Source: VBDM01 sp963699535
GTDB taxonomy: Bacteria > Pseudomonadota > Gammaproteobacteria > Burkholderiales > SG8-39
NCBI GenBank assembly: GCA_963699535.1
Contig: CAVOUJ010000020.1
Coordinates: forward strand, 62,001-126,000
Reading direction: 5' to 3'
Length of the DNA: 64,000 nt
The notes below the pieces were generated by a model. The model made no database searches. It saw only the letters and a program-made list of their open reading frames with translations, and was not told the origin of the DNA. A program made the translations under genes and the position numbers. Shown one piece after another: positions 18,090-26,876 of this stretch (position 1 is its first letter; every line of letters starts with the position of its first letter).

Positions 18090-18923
18090 ATGTGCCTTAT
18101 CGCGTTTGCATGGCGTACGCCGGGCCCCTATCGGCTGATCGTCGCGGCGAACCGCGACGAGTATTTCCACAGGCCCGCGGCGCCGGCGGGATTCTGGGAC
18201 GACCATCCCAACGTTCTCGCAGGGCGCGATCTGGAGGCAGGTGGCACTTGGCTCGGGATCACTCTGGACGGGCGATTCGCTGCGCTGACCAATTACCGCA
18301 ACCCTGCGGACAGGAAAACCGACGCCCCTTCCCGCGGCGCACTGGTGAGAGAATTCCTGACCGGCAAAGGCGCCCCGCGGAAATACGTGGAGGAAGTCGA
18401 GAAGCGGAGCTCGGCGTACAACGGTTTCAGCCTTCTGGTTGGAGACGCCCGATCGATGTATTTCATGTCGAATCGCGGCGGTCGCGCGGTGCGCGTCGAT
18501 CCGGGCGTGCATGGCCTGTCGAATCATCTGCTCGATACGCCCTGGCCCAAGGTCGAGAAAGGCAAAGCGAGGCTTGCCGCACAGCTCGAGCTTCCCTTCC
18601 AGGCGGAAACGGCATTCGCGCTCCTCGACGATAGCGAGCGCGCTCCCGGCGGCGAGCTTCCGAGCACCGGGGTCAGCCTGGAGCTCGAGGAGAGGCTGTC
18701 GTCCATCCGGATTCCGGCGGTCGGCGGATACGGAACCCGCTGCTCGACTGTGCTGTGCTTCGGCACCGACGGCAAGATCGAGTTCCACGAACGCAGCTAC
18801 CGCGAGGACGGCAGCGCGAGCGGCACGGTCGGTTACCGCCTCACCCTGACGCCCGGGAAAGCTCGAGACTCATCTCGAGGTGCGGGATCCCGGCCTCCAA
18901 GAACTCCCCTCCCCGCTCGCTGA
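18090..18923 (+). CDS. NRDE (TANGO2-like) family protein
   Basis: A member of the NRDE/TANGO2 family; eukaryotic TANGO2 has been linked to haem and lipid handling, while the bacterial role is unknown. The start is the ATG at 18090, giving MCLIAFAW with the conserved N-terminal Cys2, followed by the family motif AANRDEYFHRPAAPAGFW, the GRDLEAGGTWLGI segment, ALTNYRNP, NGFSLLVGD and GLSNHLLDTPWPK. The C-terminal GTRCSTVL also fits. The last 83 bases overlap the convergent GNAT gene; the final about 25 residues are not conserved, so the true end may be near 18850. It follows DUF4936 by 4 bp. Confidence 0.85.
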   Translation: MCLIAFAWRTPGPYRLIVAANRDEYFHRPAAPAGFWDDHPNVLAGRDLEAGGTWLGITLDGRFAALTNYRNPADRKTDAPSRGALVREFLTGKGAPRKYVEEVEKRSSAYNGFSLLVGDARSMYFMSNRGGRAVRVDPGVHGLSNHLLDTPWPKVEKGKARLAAQLELPFQAETAFALLDDSERAPGGELPSTGVSLELEERLSSIRIPAVGGYGTRCSTVLCFGTDGKIEFHERSYREDGSASGTVGYRLTLTPGKARDSSRGAGSRPPRTPLPAR

Positions 18924-19284
18924 AGCCGAAGCGCCGGTAGAAGCCCGCCGCGTGGGTCTGCGCGTGAAGCGTGACTCGCGCCAGGGATCCGTGTCGCGCC
19001 CGCCCGAGCAGAGCTTCGAGCAGCGCCGCTCCTACGCCCAGTCCGCGCCATTCTCGAAGGACCGCCATCCGCCCGAGCTTGCCGCCGGGGGCGAGCCTCG
19101 CGGTCCCGATCGCATGCCCCTGCGCATCGCAGGCGACGGCATGGTCGCTGCGTTCATCCCACTCGTCCCATTCCAGCTCGCGCGGGACCTGCTGCTCCTC
19201 GACGAACACTTTCTCCCGCACCGGGCGCGCGAGCGGCAGCGCTTCCGACCAGGAAAGTATTCGAATCGCGAATGCGGGGGACAT
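18841..19284 (-). CDS. GNAT family N-acetyltransferase
   Basis: A 147-residue acetyl-CoA-dependent N-acetyltransferase of the ElaA/YjdJ-like GNAT type. The acetyl-CoA-binding segment GRMAVLREWRGLGVGAALLEALL carries the R/Q-x-x-G-x-A/G motif near residues 73-95, and the end THAAGFYRRFGFSERGGEFLEAGIPHLEM is typical of this group. The N-terminus REKVFVEEQQVPRELEWDEWD also matches. The substrate is unknown. It is opposite to its neighbours: its 3' end overlaps the NRDE gene and its start codon overlaps the first possible ATG of the aldolase gene on the other strand. Confidence 0.9.
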   Translation of the reverse strand: MSPAFAIRILSWSEALPLARPVREKVFVEEQQVPRELEWDEWDERSDHAVACDAQGHAIGTARLAPGGKLGRMAVLREWRGLGVGAALLEALLGRARHGSLARVTLHAQTHAAGFYRRFGFSERGGEFLEAGIPHLEMSLELSRASG

Positions 19285-19293
19285 GGCTGACTT

Positions 19294-19299
19294 TATAAT
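19294..19299 (+). promoter_or_regulatory. -10 element for the aldolase/dehydrogenase-mtnA operon
   Basis: A perfect TATAAT lies 28 bases before the ATG at 19328 and inside the frame of the alternative ATG at 19283. Its position argues that transcription starts near 19306 and that 19328 is the real start codon. No convincing -35 hexamer was found. Confidence 0.5.
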
Positions 19300-19327
19300 T
19301 GGCGGACCATTCTACGTCGGGATCGCA

Positions 19328-21298
19328 ATGCAAAGTCTGTGGAAGGACGACGAGGCGAAGCAGTTCAAGGGCGATTTGGGCTTGCGCGTCTACACCTCGC
19401 GCCTGCTCGGCCGCGATAAATCCCTGGTGCTGCACGGCGGCGGCAACACCTCGGTCAAGATCCGCGAAAAGAACCTCTTCGGCGAGGAGGAAACGATTCT
19501 CTACGTGAAGGGGAGCGGCTGGGACCTGGAGACGATAGAGCCCCAGGGATTCTCTCCGGTGCGGCTTTCCCACGTGCTGCGCCTTGCCGAGCTACCCTCG
19601 CTCTCGGACCCCGAGATGGTCAACCAGCTCGTTACACACATGCTGAAAGCGTCAGCCCCCGCGCCTTCCATTGAGACGATCCTGCACGGCCTCATGCCGC
19701 CGAAGTTCGTCGACCACACTCACGCCGATGCGGTGCTTTCCGTGACCAACACCGCAGACGGCGAGAAGCGCATCCGCGACATCTACGGAAAGCGCTGCGT
19801 CGTCATCCCCTACCTGATGCCCGGGTTCGATCTGGCCCAGTATTGCGCCCGGGAATTCCGGCGCCAAGGCACGCCGGAAACAGTGGGCATGGTGCTGCTG
19901 AACCACGGCATATTCTCTTTCGGCGAAACCGCCCGGGAATCCTACGAACGCATGGTCGGGCTGGTGACGCTCGCCGAAAGATATCTCGATTCCGGAGGTG
20001 CCTGGTCGGTAACCCTGAAATCCCCCTCGGCAGGAGCGCCGAAGGCCATGGCGCAGGCCGGCCTGCGCCGTCGCCTCTGCGAAGCCGCGGGCACGCCTTT
20101 GATCCTGACAACCGTGACTAACGAACGTACGCTCGGCTTCGCCGCCCTTCCTCAGCTCGAGCGCATCTCGCAGCAGGGACCGGCGACTCCCGATCACGTG
20201 ATCCGCACCAAGCGCACGCCAATGCTCGGCACCGATGTCGCCGCATACGCCCGGGACTACGCGGGCTACTTCGGCGAGCACGCGCCCAAGGCAAAAGAGC
20301 CCAAGAGCATTCTCGATCCAGCCCCTCGAGTGATTCTCGACCCCGTTTTCGGCCTCGCGGCCGCGGGACGAACCGCGAAGGACGCCTCCATCGTTGCGGA
20401 GATCTACGACCACACCATCGACGTTATCCTGCGCGCCGAGGCGCAGGGCGGATTTCGGGCTCTCCCCTCGAAGGACATTTTCGACGTCGAGTATTGGGAT
20501 CTCGAGCAGGCAAAGCTGAAGAAAGGCGGAAGGCCGCCTGAGTTCACGGGCGAAATCGCGCTTGTTACCGGAGCCGCCTCCGGAATAGGCAGGGCGGCGG
20601 TCGAGGCTTTTCTCAAGCGCGGCGCCGCGGTCGTCGGGCTCGATCTGGACTCCGGCATCCAGTCCCTGCACGCCCGGCCCGATTTTCTCGGCCTGCGCTG
20701 CGACGTCACCGACGAGGCCCAAGTCAGCACGGCGGTGGAACGAGCCGTGCTTGCCTTCGGTGGCATCGACATGCTGGTGTTGAACGCCGGCATCTTTCCG
20801 GCGAGCCGCAGGATCGCGGATCTTCCCGCACACGAATGGAGAAGGTCCATGACCGTCAATCTCGACGCCAATCTCCTGTTGATGCGCGGCTGCCACCCTT
20901 TTCTCAAAGCCGCGCCGCGCGGAGGCCGGGTCGTGGTAATCGGTTCGAAGAACGTCCTCGCCCCCGGTCCCGGCGCCTCCGCTTATTCCGCCTCCAAAGC
21001 CGCTCTCAACCAGCTTGCGCGTATCGCCGCTCTGGAGTGGGGCGCGGACCGCATACGTGTCAACACCGTGCACCCCAACGCTGTTTTCGACACCGGCCTC
21101 TGGACCGAGGAACTGCTCGCCCAGCGTGCGGCACAATACGGCATGAGTGTAGCCGCGTACAAGACCCATAACGTCCTCAATACCGAGGTGAGCAGCCGCG
21201 ACGTCGCAGAGCTTGCTGCAGAGATGTGCGGCCCGCTTTTCGCCAAGACCACCGGGGCGCAAGTACCTGTGGACGGCGGCAATGAGCGCGTCATCTGA
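19328..21298 (+). CDS. Bifunctional class II aldolase / short-chain dehydrogenase
   Basis: A 656-residue fusion related to the RhaE/YuxG-type rhamnulose-1-phosphate aldolase/dehydrogenase group. The aldolase half (1 to about 400) has the phosphate-binding HGGGNTSVK near residue 36, zinc-ligand VDHTHADAV and NHGIFSFGETARESYERM. The SDR half begins near residue 405 with VTGAASGIGRAAVEAF and has LNAGIFP and the catalytic YSASK near residue 553. The aldolase would split a ketose-1-phosphate to DHAP plus an aldehyde, which the dehydrogenase oxidises or reduces. It overlaps mtnA by 17 bp, pointing to 5-deoxy- or 5-methylthio-pentose phosphate as substrate rather than rhamnose; this is inference. 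The start 19328 is preferred over 19283. Confidence 0.88.
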   Translation: MQSLWKDDEAKQFKGDLGLRVYTSRLLGRDKSLVLHGGGNTSVKIREKNLFGEEETILYVKGSGWDLETIEPQGFSPVRLSHVLRLAELPSLSDPEMVNQLVTHMLKASAPAPSIETILHGLMPPKFVDHTHADAVLSVTNTADGEKRIRDIYGKRCVVIPYLMPGFDLAQYCAREFRRQGTPETVGMVLLNHGIFSFGETARESYERMVGLVTLAERYLDSGGAWSVTLKSPSAGAPKAMAQAGLRRRLCEAAGTPLILTTVTNERTLGFAALPQLERISQQGPATPDHVIRTKRTPMLGTDVAAYARDYAGYFGEHAPKAKEPKSILDPAPRVILDPVFGLAAAGRTAKDASIVAEIYDHTIDVILRAEAQGGFRALPSKDIFDVEYWDLEQAKLKKGGRPPEFTGEIALVTGAASGIGRAAVEAFLKRGAAVVGLDLDSGIQSLHARPDFLGLRCDVTDEAQVSTAVERAVLAFGGIDMLVLNAGIFPASRRIADLPAHEWRRSMTVNLDANLLLMRGCHPFLKAAPRGGRVVVIGSKNVLAPGPGASAYSASKAALNQLARIAALEWGADRIRVNTVHPNAVFDTGLWTEELLAQRAAQYGMSVAAYKTHNVLNTEVSSRDVAELAAEMCGPLFAKTTGAQVPVDGGNERVI

Positions 21299-22343
21299 AG
21301 CGACGGCCATCGAGGCGCTGCGCTGGCGGGAAGGACGCCTCGAGCTCATCGATCAGCGCCTCCTGCCCGCTCGATTCGAATACGTGCGCTGCACCAACGC
21401 CGCCGAAGTCGCCGACGCGATCCGCTCCATGGTTGTGCGCGGCGCCCCTGCCATCGGCTGCGCCGCCGCCTTCGGCATCGCACTGGAAGCACACCGTCGG
21501 CAGAACCTTCGTCCGCGCGAGTTTCACGCCGCGATGGATGCGGCCTTCAAGACCCTGGCCTCAAGCCGGCCGACCGCTGTGAATCTCTTCTGGGCACTCG
21601 AACACATGCGGCCGCCGCTCAGCGAACATCGCGCCGATCCCCCGTCCGCGGCGGTCAGGCTGGCCGAGGTAGCGCTTGCGATCTTCACGGCCGACCTCGA
21701 GACCAATCGCGCCATCGGCCGCGCCGGCGCCAAGTACGTTTCCAATGGAGCGCGGATATTGACCCACTGCAATACCGGCGCGCTCGCGACGTCGGGGCAC
21801 GGCACCGCTCTCGGCGTGGTGCGCTCGGCGCGCGACGCGGGCAAGCGTCTGTCCGTTATCGCGTGCGAAACCCGACCCTATCTGCAGGGCGCGCGCCTTA
21901 CCACCTGGGAATTGATCCAGGAGAAGATCCCGGTCACGCTCATTACCGACGGCATGGCGGGCCATTTCATGAGCGAAGGAAAAGTCGACATGGTGATCGT
22001 TGGGGCCGACCGCATCGCCGTGAACGGAGACGTCGCCAACAAGATCGGTACCTACCCGCTTGCGGTTCTCGCGCGACGCCACCGCATCCCTTTCTACGTT
22101 GCCGCACCGCTCTCCACGATCGATGCGAGAACAGCGAACGGCAAGGCGATCCCGATCGAGCAGCGCAGCGCGCAGGAAGTCATAAGCCATGGCGGCGTAC
22201 GCTGGGCTCCGGAAGGCGTGTCCGCCGCCAATCCGGCTTTCGACGTCACGCCGGCGAGCCTCGTGAGCGCGCTCTTCACCGAAAAGGGAGTCGTCAGGCA
22301 GCCCAATGCAGCCAAGATCCGCCGCCTGCTTAAGCGACGATGA
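21282..22343 (+). CDS. mtnA: S-methyl-5-thioribose-1-phosphate isomerase
   Basis: Converts 5-methylthioribose-1-phosphate (and 5-deoxyribose-1-phosphate in DHAP-shunt organisms) to the ribulose form. The 353-residue protein carries MVVRGAPAIGCAAAFG, the THCNTGALATSGHGTALG motif with the catalytic Cys, and GADRIAVNGDVANKIGTYPLAVLA with the catalytic Asp, as in characterised MtnA enzymes. The ATG lies inside the 3' end of the aldolase/dehydrogenase gene and the stop overlaps the start of the lipoprotein gene. No mtnB, mtnC, mtnD, mtnP or mtnK is adjacent, so a complete methionine salvage operon is not present here. Confidence 0.95.
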   Translation: MSASSEATAIEALRWREGRLELIDQRLLPARFEYVRCTNAAEVADAIRSMVVRGAPAIGCAAAFGIALEAHRRQNLRPREFHAAMDAAFKTLASSRPTAVNLFWALEHMRPPLSEHRADPPSAAVRLAEVALAIFTADLETNRAIGRAGAKYVSNGARILTHCNTGALATSGHGTALGVVRSARDAGKRLSVIACETRPYLQGARLTTWELIQEKIPVTLITDGMAGHFMSEGKVDMVIVGADRIAVNGDVANKIGTYPLAVLARRHRIPFYVAAPLSTIDARTANGKAIPIEQRSAQEVISHGGVRWAPEGVSAANPAFDVTPASLVSALFTEKGVVRQPNAAKIRRLLKRR

Positions 22344-23797
22344 AAGCCGGCTTCCCACGCCTCGCAGTTTGCGCTCTCCTGCCTGTCCTCGTGTGCGGCT
22401 GCGCGACCCAGTATTTTCAGGACGCCGGAGAGCCTCCGGCGCAGCCTCCACGCCATGCTCTCGCCGATCTTCCTCAGCCCGAACATTGGACCGGCATTGT
22501 TTTCAACGGCGCCAAGATCGGCTTCACGCATACACGCGTCGTCCCGGCGGCCGAGCGGGGGCTCTACGAGATTCACGGCGAAGCGGTCATGCTGTTCCGT
22601 TTTCTCGGCATCGAGAAGCGCATGCACCTGCGCTCGCTCGATACCGTCGATGAGAACGCGAAGCTCGTGCGCTTCGACTATCACTACGGGCTCGATGACA
22701 GCGAGAAGAGGGTCGAAGGCGAGGTTCGCGAAAGCCGGCTCTACTACCAGGTCACGAGCGCAAAGCGTGCGCCGGAGAAGAGCTTCGAGCCGCTCGCCCA
22801 GGCGCTTTACCCCTCCGGCGCCCTGAGCCTCCTTCCGGTGCTGCAGGGCCTGAAGATCGGCAGCGAGTTCAGGTGGCTCGTGTTCAACGGAGAGACGCTA
22901 AGCCTCGACGAAGCATCGCAGCGCATCGAGGCCTACGAAACGAGCGACCTCTTCGAGGGCGCCGCGTTCAAGGTGCGAACCGACCTGATGGGCCTCAGAA
23001 GCACCACCTGGATCGACGCGCGCGGCCGGCCGGTCTTCGAGCTGGGACTGAACGGCGTGATCGTCTCGGCACTCGAGGACGAGCGCACGGCGAAAAGCTA
23101 CCTCGCAGCAGCGGCTCTGAACAAGGACGACGTGCTGGTGCAATGGAGCCTGATCAAGACGCCGCTCGCCCTACCCGACCCGCGCCGCGCGCAGTCACTC
23201 AGTATCGCCTTGAACCACCCTCCCCCGTCGGATGATCGGCAGCGCTGCCGCAAAGACCCGGAGGACTGGGTCTGCGAGATCGAAGCATCTCGGTCATCCC
23301 GCGGAGGTTCCCCGACCAATGAACTCAGGCCCTCAGCCACGGTGCAGGCGCATGATCCGGCGATACGCGCGCTTGCGGTGAAAATCACCGCAGGCCGGGA
23401 AAGCGATGCGGAGAGAATACGCGCGGTACTGGGCTGGCTCGAAGAAAACATCAGCAAGGAGCCGGTCGATGCGTTCTCCGCGCTCGACGTCCTTGATTCC
23501 AGGCGCGCCGAATGCCAGGGCCACGCCTACCTGTACACGGCGTTCATGCGCTCGCTGGGCGTGCCCACGCGCGTGGTAAACGGCCTGGTGTACTCGAGCG
23601 AGCACGGGGGCTTTCTTTACCACTCCTGGGCGGAGAGCTTCGTCGAAGGGTCCTGGCGCGCAGTCGATCCGACTTTCAATCAGACAGAGGCCGATGCGAC
23701 CCACATTGCACTGGTGCACGGCGAGGGCCTCAACGAGCTTATCCCGCTCGTGGACTGGCTGGGCAATACCCGTATCAGGGTGCTGGAAGCGCGCTGA
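22340..23797 (+). CDS. Transglutaminase-like domain lipoprotein
   Basis: A 485-residue predicted lipoprotein: a signal peptide with lipobox LVCGC at residues 18-22, a long beta-rich region (about 40-300), and a C-terminal transglutaminase-like cysteine-protease domain (about 330-480). The catalytic triad can be seen as Cys in RRAECQGHAYLYTAFMRSLGVPTRVV, His in GGFLYHSWAES and Asp in WRAVDPTFNQ. Such proteins act in the periplasm as peptidases or cross-linkers; the substrate is unknown. The start overlaps the mtnA stop by 4 bases, though a functional link to mtnA is not evident. The frame is intact. Confidence 0.85.
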   Translation: MKAGFPRLAVCALLPVLVCGCATQYFQDAGEPPAQPPRHALADLPQPEHWTGIVFNGAKIGFTHTRVVPAAERGLYEIHGEAVMLFRFLGIEKRMHLRSLDTVDENAKLVRFDYHYGLDDSEKRVEGEVRESRLYYQVTSAKRAPEKSFEPLAQALYPSGALSLLPVLQGLKIGSEFRWLVFNGETLSLDEASQRIEAYETSDLFEGAAFKVRTDLMGLRSTTWIDARGRPVFELGLNGVIVSALEDERTAKSYLAAAALNKDDVLVQWSLIKTPLALPDPRRAQSLSIALNHPPPSDDRQRCRKDPEDWVCEIEASRSSRGGSPTNELRPSATVQAHDPAIRALAVKITAGRESDAERIRAVLGWLEENISKEPVDAFSALDVLDSRRAECQGHAYLYTAFMRSLGVPTRVVNGLVYSSEHGGFLYHSWAESFVEGSWRAVDPTFNQTEADATHIALVHGEGLNELIPLVDWLGNTRIRVLEAR

Positions 23798-23928
23798 GTT
23801 CCGACGGCGCCCGGGGCAAAGCGCATCGCTTCATTCTCCCCGAGTCGCGAGATCCTTTTCGTTCTTCCCGACTATCGAGCGATGCGCCGAGAGCAGTTCC
23901 TCGATGGTCTCGTCCCCAGCATCCAGAA

Positions 23929-25875
23929 TCAGCGGCTTTCAGCGAACCACTTTTCGCGCAAGGTCCTCGCACTGTCGAGGATGCGCTGGCCCGCCGGGGA
24001 ATCGCGCATCTCCTCCGGAGGCTGTACCGGATGCTCGCGGGCGAGCTGCGGCGCCTGCTTGAAAGTCAGATAGCGCTGCAGCGCGGCATGCATGTAGCGC
24101 TTTAGCAGCCCCACGTTCACCGGCTTGTTGATAAAACGGAAGATCTGGACCTGATTGATGAGCTCGATCACCAGCTCGGAATCCGAGGTTGCGGTGACGA
24201 GTATGGTGAGGATCTGGGGGTTCTCCTGTTTGAGCAACCGCAGCATGGCGCTCAACTGCTCGTCCCCCGCCTCAAAATCGCTCAACAGAACCGCGACCTC
24301 CTGCTTCTCCATCGCATTCAGCGCGGAGTCGATGTCCGTGGCATGTACGACGGGACACAGATCGCCAATCAACTCGCGCGTCACCCGGAAGATTTCATCG
24401 TTCTTCGCGATCACCAGCACGCCGGCTTCCATCCGAGCCGGCAGCTCGACCGTCGGGGTCTTGGTGTCGGCGAGCTCGAGTGCGATCGTCACCGCCTCTG
24501 CGACGATGGTTTGGAGTTCGTTGTTGTCCCAGGGCTTGCTGATGAATCGATAAACCTCGCCGTCGTTGATCGAGCCCACCATCGCCGCGAGGTCGGAGTA
24601 CCCGGTCAGCAATATGCGCACGCTGCGCGGAGAAATCTCCCGCGACTGCCGCAGCAGCTCCACTCCCGGCATCACCGGCATGCGCTGGTCGCTGACGATC
24701 ACGTGCATGGGATACTTGCGCATGAACTCGAGCGCCTTGTTGCCGTCAGCCGTAGTGAATACGTGGTAGCGGTTGCGGAAGCGTGACTTCAGGGCGGTCA
24801 GGATACGCTCCTCGTCGTCGATGACGAGCATGCGCGCCTTCTTCACGCTCGTGTCGAGGCTGATCGCGCTGTCGCCCGCCGGCAGCTGCAGATCCTCCTC
24901 GGCTGGAGACGGCGCCTTGGCGGCCGGCCGAATGCTGAGCAGCCGGGCCGCACTCAGCAGCGCAGCCGCGTCGGCTTCCGCGACCGAAGGCCCCGGCTGC
25001 GCGGTCCCAGGGCCGAGCGATGTTTCGATTGCCACCCGGAACGCCTCGGCAAATTCACCGGCGCTCTGGAACCGCTCATCCCGGTTCTTGGCGAGCGCCT
25101 TGTGCAGCACCTGGTCCATGAGCGGAGACAGTCGCGGGTTGAGCCGAGTCGGATCGGCGGGGCGCTCGTTGAATGCCTGTTGCATCACGCTCGCCGCGTT
25201 TCCCTCGAACGGCTTCCTTCCGGCGAGGAGCTCGTAGGCGATCACGCCCACTGCATATAGATCCGCGAGGGCGTTGACCTCGACGCCGAGAAACTGCTCC
25301 GGGGCCATGTAGTACGGCGTGCCGAGGACATCCCCCACTTGCGTCAGGCTCGAAGAATCCAGCCGCGCAATACCGAAGTCGCTGATCTTGATGCGACCGT
25401 CGCTGTTCAGGAGAATGTTCGACGGTTTGACGTCGCGGTGCACGACGCCTTCGGCGTGCGCGTGGCCGAGCCCGTCGAGAAGCTGCCGCACAATCTCACC
25501 GGCCTCGCGGATTTCATACTTGCTCTTCTGCGACAGGCGCTCGTGCAGGTTCTTCCCGTTGACGAGCTCCATCACGATATAGGCGGTGTCGTCGTCCTCG
25601 CCGTAGTCGTAGATCTGCACGATGCGCGGATGGACGAGCCGCCCCACCGCCTGCGCTTCGTGCCGGAAGCGCTGCATGACGTGCCTCAACTCTTCCGCGC
25701 CAAGGGAGGACTTGGCGATGGCCTTGATCGCAACGCTTCGCGCGATGCGGCGATCATAACCCTTGTACACCACGCCCATCGCGCCCCGGCCAAGCACGTC
25801 CTGAATCTCGTACTTGCCGATTTTCTCCGGCCGAGTGGGACCCGGGAAGTTGCGCCGCCCGTCGGAACTCTTCAT
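23929..25875 (-). CDS. Serine/threonine protein kinase fused to two response-regulator receiver domains
   Basis: A 648-residue cytosolic signalling protein. The kinase domain (about 20-285) is complete: glycine loop LGRGAMGVVYKG, VAIKAIAK with the ATP-binding Lys, HRDVKPSNILL catalytic loop, ISDFGIARL and YMAPEQ. After a Pro/Ala linker, receiver domain 1 (about 345-465) has MLVIDDEERIL, the phospho-acceptor Asp in VIVSDQRMPVMPG, LLTGYSD and FISKPW. Receiver 2 (about 480-600) is more divergent: it keeps an Asp in VLLSDFEAG and FINKPV but its N-terminal acidic pair is replaced by AKND. No transmembrane segment or output DNA-binding domain is present. It is convergent with the lipoprotein gene and stands alone. 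Confidence 0.92.
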   Translation of the reverse strand: MKSSDGRRNFPGPTRPEKIGKYEIQDVLGRGAMGVVYKGYDRRIARSVAIKAIAKSSLGAEELRHVMQRFRHEAQAVGRLVHPRIVQIYDYGEDDDTAYIVMELVNGKNLHERLSQKSKYEIREAGEIVRQLLDGLGHAHAEGVVHRDVKPSNILLNSDGRIKISDFGIARLDSSSLTQVGDVLGTPYYMAPEQFLGVEVNALADLYAVGVIAYELLAGRKPFEGNAASVMQQAFNERPADPTRLNPRLSPLMDQVLHKALAKNRDERFQSAGEFAEAFRVAIETSLGPGTAQPGPSVAEADAAALLSAARLLSIRPAAKAPSPAEEDLQLPAGDSAISLDTSVKKARMLVIDDEERILTALKSRFRNRYHVFTTADGNKALEFMRKYPMHVIVSDQRMPVMPGVELLRQSREISPRSVRILLTGYSDLAAMVGSINDGEVYRFISKPWDNNELQTIVAEAVTIALELADTKTPTVELPARMEAGVLVIAKNDEIFRVTRELIGDLCPVVHATDIDSALNAMEKQEVAVLLSDFEAGDEQLSAMLRLLKQENPQILTILVTATSDSELVIELINQVQIFRFINKPVNVGLLKRYMHAALQRYLTFKQAPQLAREHPVQPPEEMRDSPAGQRILDSARTLREKWFAESR

Positions 25876-26066
25876 GGCCTATTTTAGTCTTGTCACTTAC
25901 CAGTGGCCGATAATACGAAGCGCGGGCCGGAAGGCAGCGCGTTTGTGCTCCTCAGCCCTTCGAACCTTCAGGATCGCCCGCCCTTTGGACCTGCCTACGG
26001 CCCAGCAGAGCTAACTGTAGCGCCAACACCGGGTGATCCGCAACCCACTGCCGTGCGACGCGCCCC

Positions 26067-26684
26067 CTAACAGGGAATCTCCTCCATCCGCGACTCGTGC
26101 AGCCAGTAGATCCGCCCCTGATGATGGGAGCGACCAAGCGTCTCGGCCGGCGTAAGCCCGCCATAGGCTCCCTGAAGGGCACGACTGTACATCTCGTGCG
26201 TGACAGCCACCGTCACGGGGGCACGGCGTTCCTGCGCCAGCCATTGCTTGGCGCGCTCGTAGACGAGCGCGTAGCTCTCGCCGCCCGGAACGGTGTAGGT
26301 CCACTTGTTTTCCTCGCGCGCACGCCGAGCACCCGGATAGCGCTCGTCGATCTGGGAGTTTGTGAGGCCCTGCCACGAGCCCAGGTGATGCTCGATGAGG
26401 AGCGGCGAGACCACCAAGGCGCTCACGTCGAGCCCCAACTCGGAGCACAGCAGCGCGGCGGTCTGCCGAGCCCGGCCGATCGGACTGGTCTCGATGCAGA
26501 CGTCTTTGCCCTTCGGAAGCAGCTTCTTGAGCGCCTGCGCTGCGGCCCGCGCCTGTTCGACGCCCTTGGACGTCAGCGGCGAGTCGAGCTGACCCTGCTG
26601 GCGTCTCTCCTGGTTCCACGTCGTCTCGCCGGGCCGCACGAGAAAGATCATGGTGACGCCTGCTGCTGCGGGGTTCCGTTTCAT
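26067..26684 (-). CDS. Histidine phosphatase (phosphoglycerate mutase-like) protein lacking the catalytic His
   Basis: A protein of the histidine phosphatase superfamily. The family starts with (L)VRHGET; here the segment reads IFLVRPGETTWN, with Pro (codon CCC) where the phospho-accepting His (CAC or CAT) should be. The rest is conserved: SPLTSKGVEQARAAAQAL, SPIGRARQTAALL, HHLGSWQGLT and the second-His region VAVTHEMYSRAL. Without the nucleophilic His it should be catalytically dead, unless the base is a sequencing error. The start may be the ATG at 26651 (MIFLVRPGE) rather than 26684. It is alone between the kinase and yqjG genes, separated by about 190 bp on each side with nothing recognised. 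Confidence 0.85.
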   Translation of the reverse strand: MKRNPAAAGVTMIFLVRPGETTWNQERRQQGQLDSPLTSKGVEQARAAAQALKKLLPKGKDVCIETSPIGRARQTAALLCSELGLDVSALVVSPLLIEHHLGSWQGLTNSQIDERYPGARRAREENKWTYTVPGGESYALVYERAKQWLAQERRAPVTVAVTHEMYSRALQGAYGGLTPAETLGRSHHQGRIYWLHESRMEEIPC

Positions 26685-26876
26685 CGCACCGAATGCTCAA
26701 AGTCTCCAAGACTTCTCCAGCCGGAGCGCGCGCGGCAGGCACTCCTCCGAGGGAGGGTGGAATTCTCTCGCAAAATCGAGACACGTGCGGAGGAAACATC
26801 GGTCCTTGGATTTCGCACGCTGCACGGCCGATGGTCCGCCGATTGCGACAGGTAATCCTCAGCTCGACGCAATATC

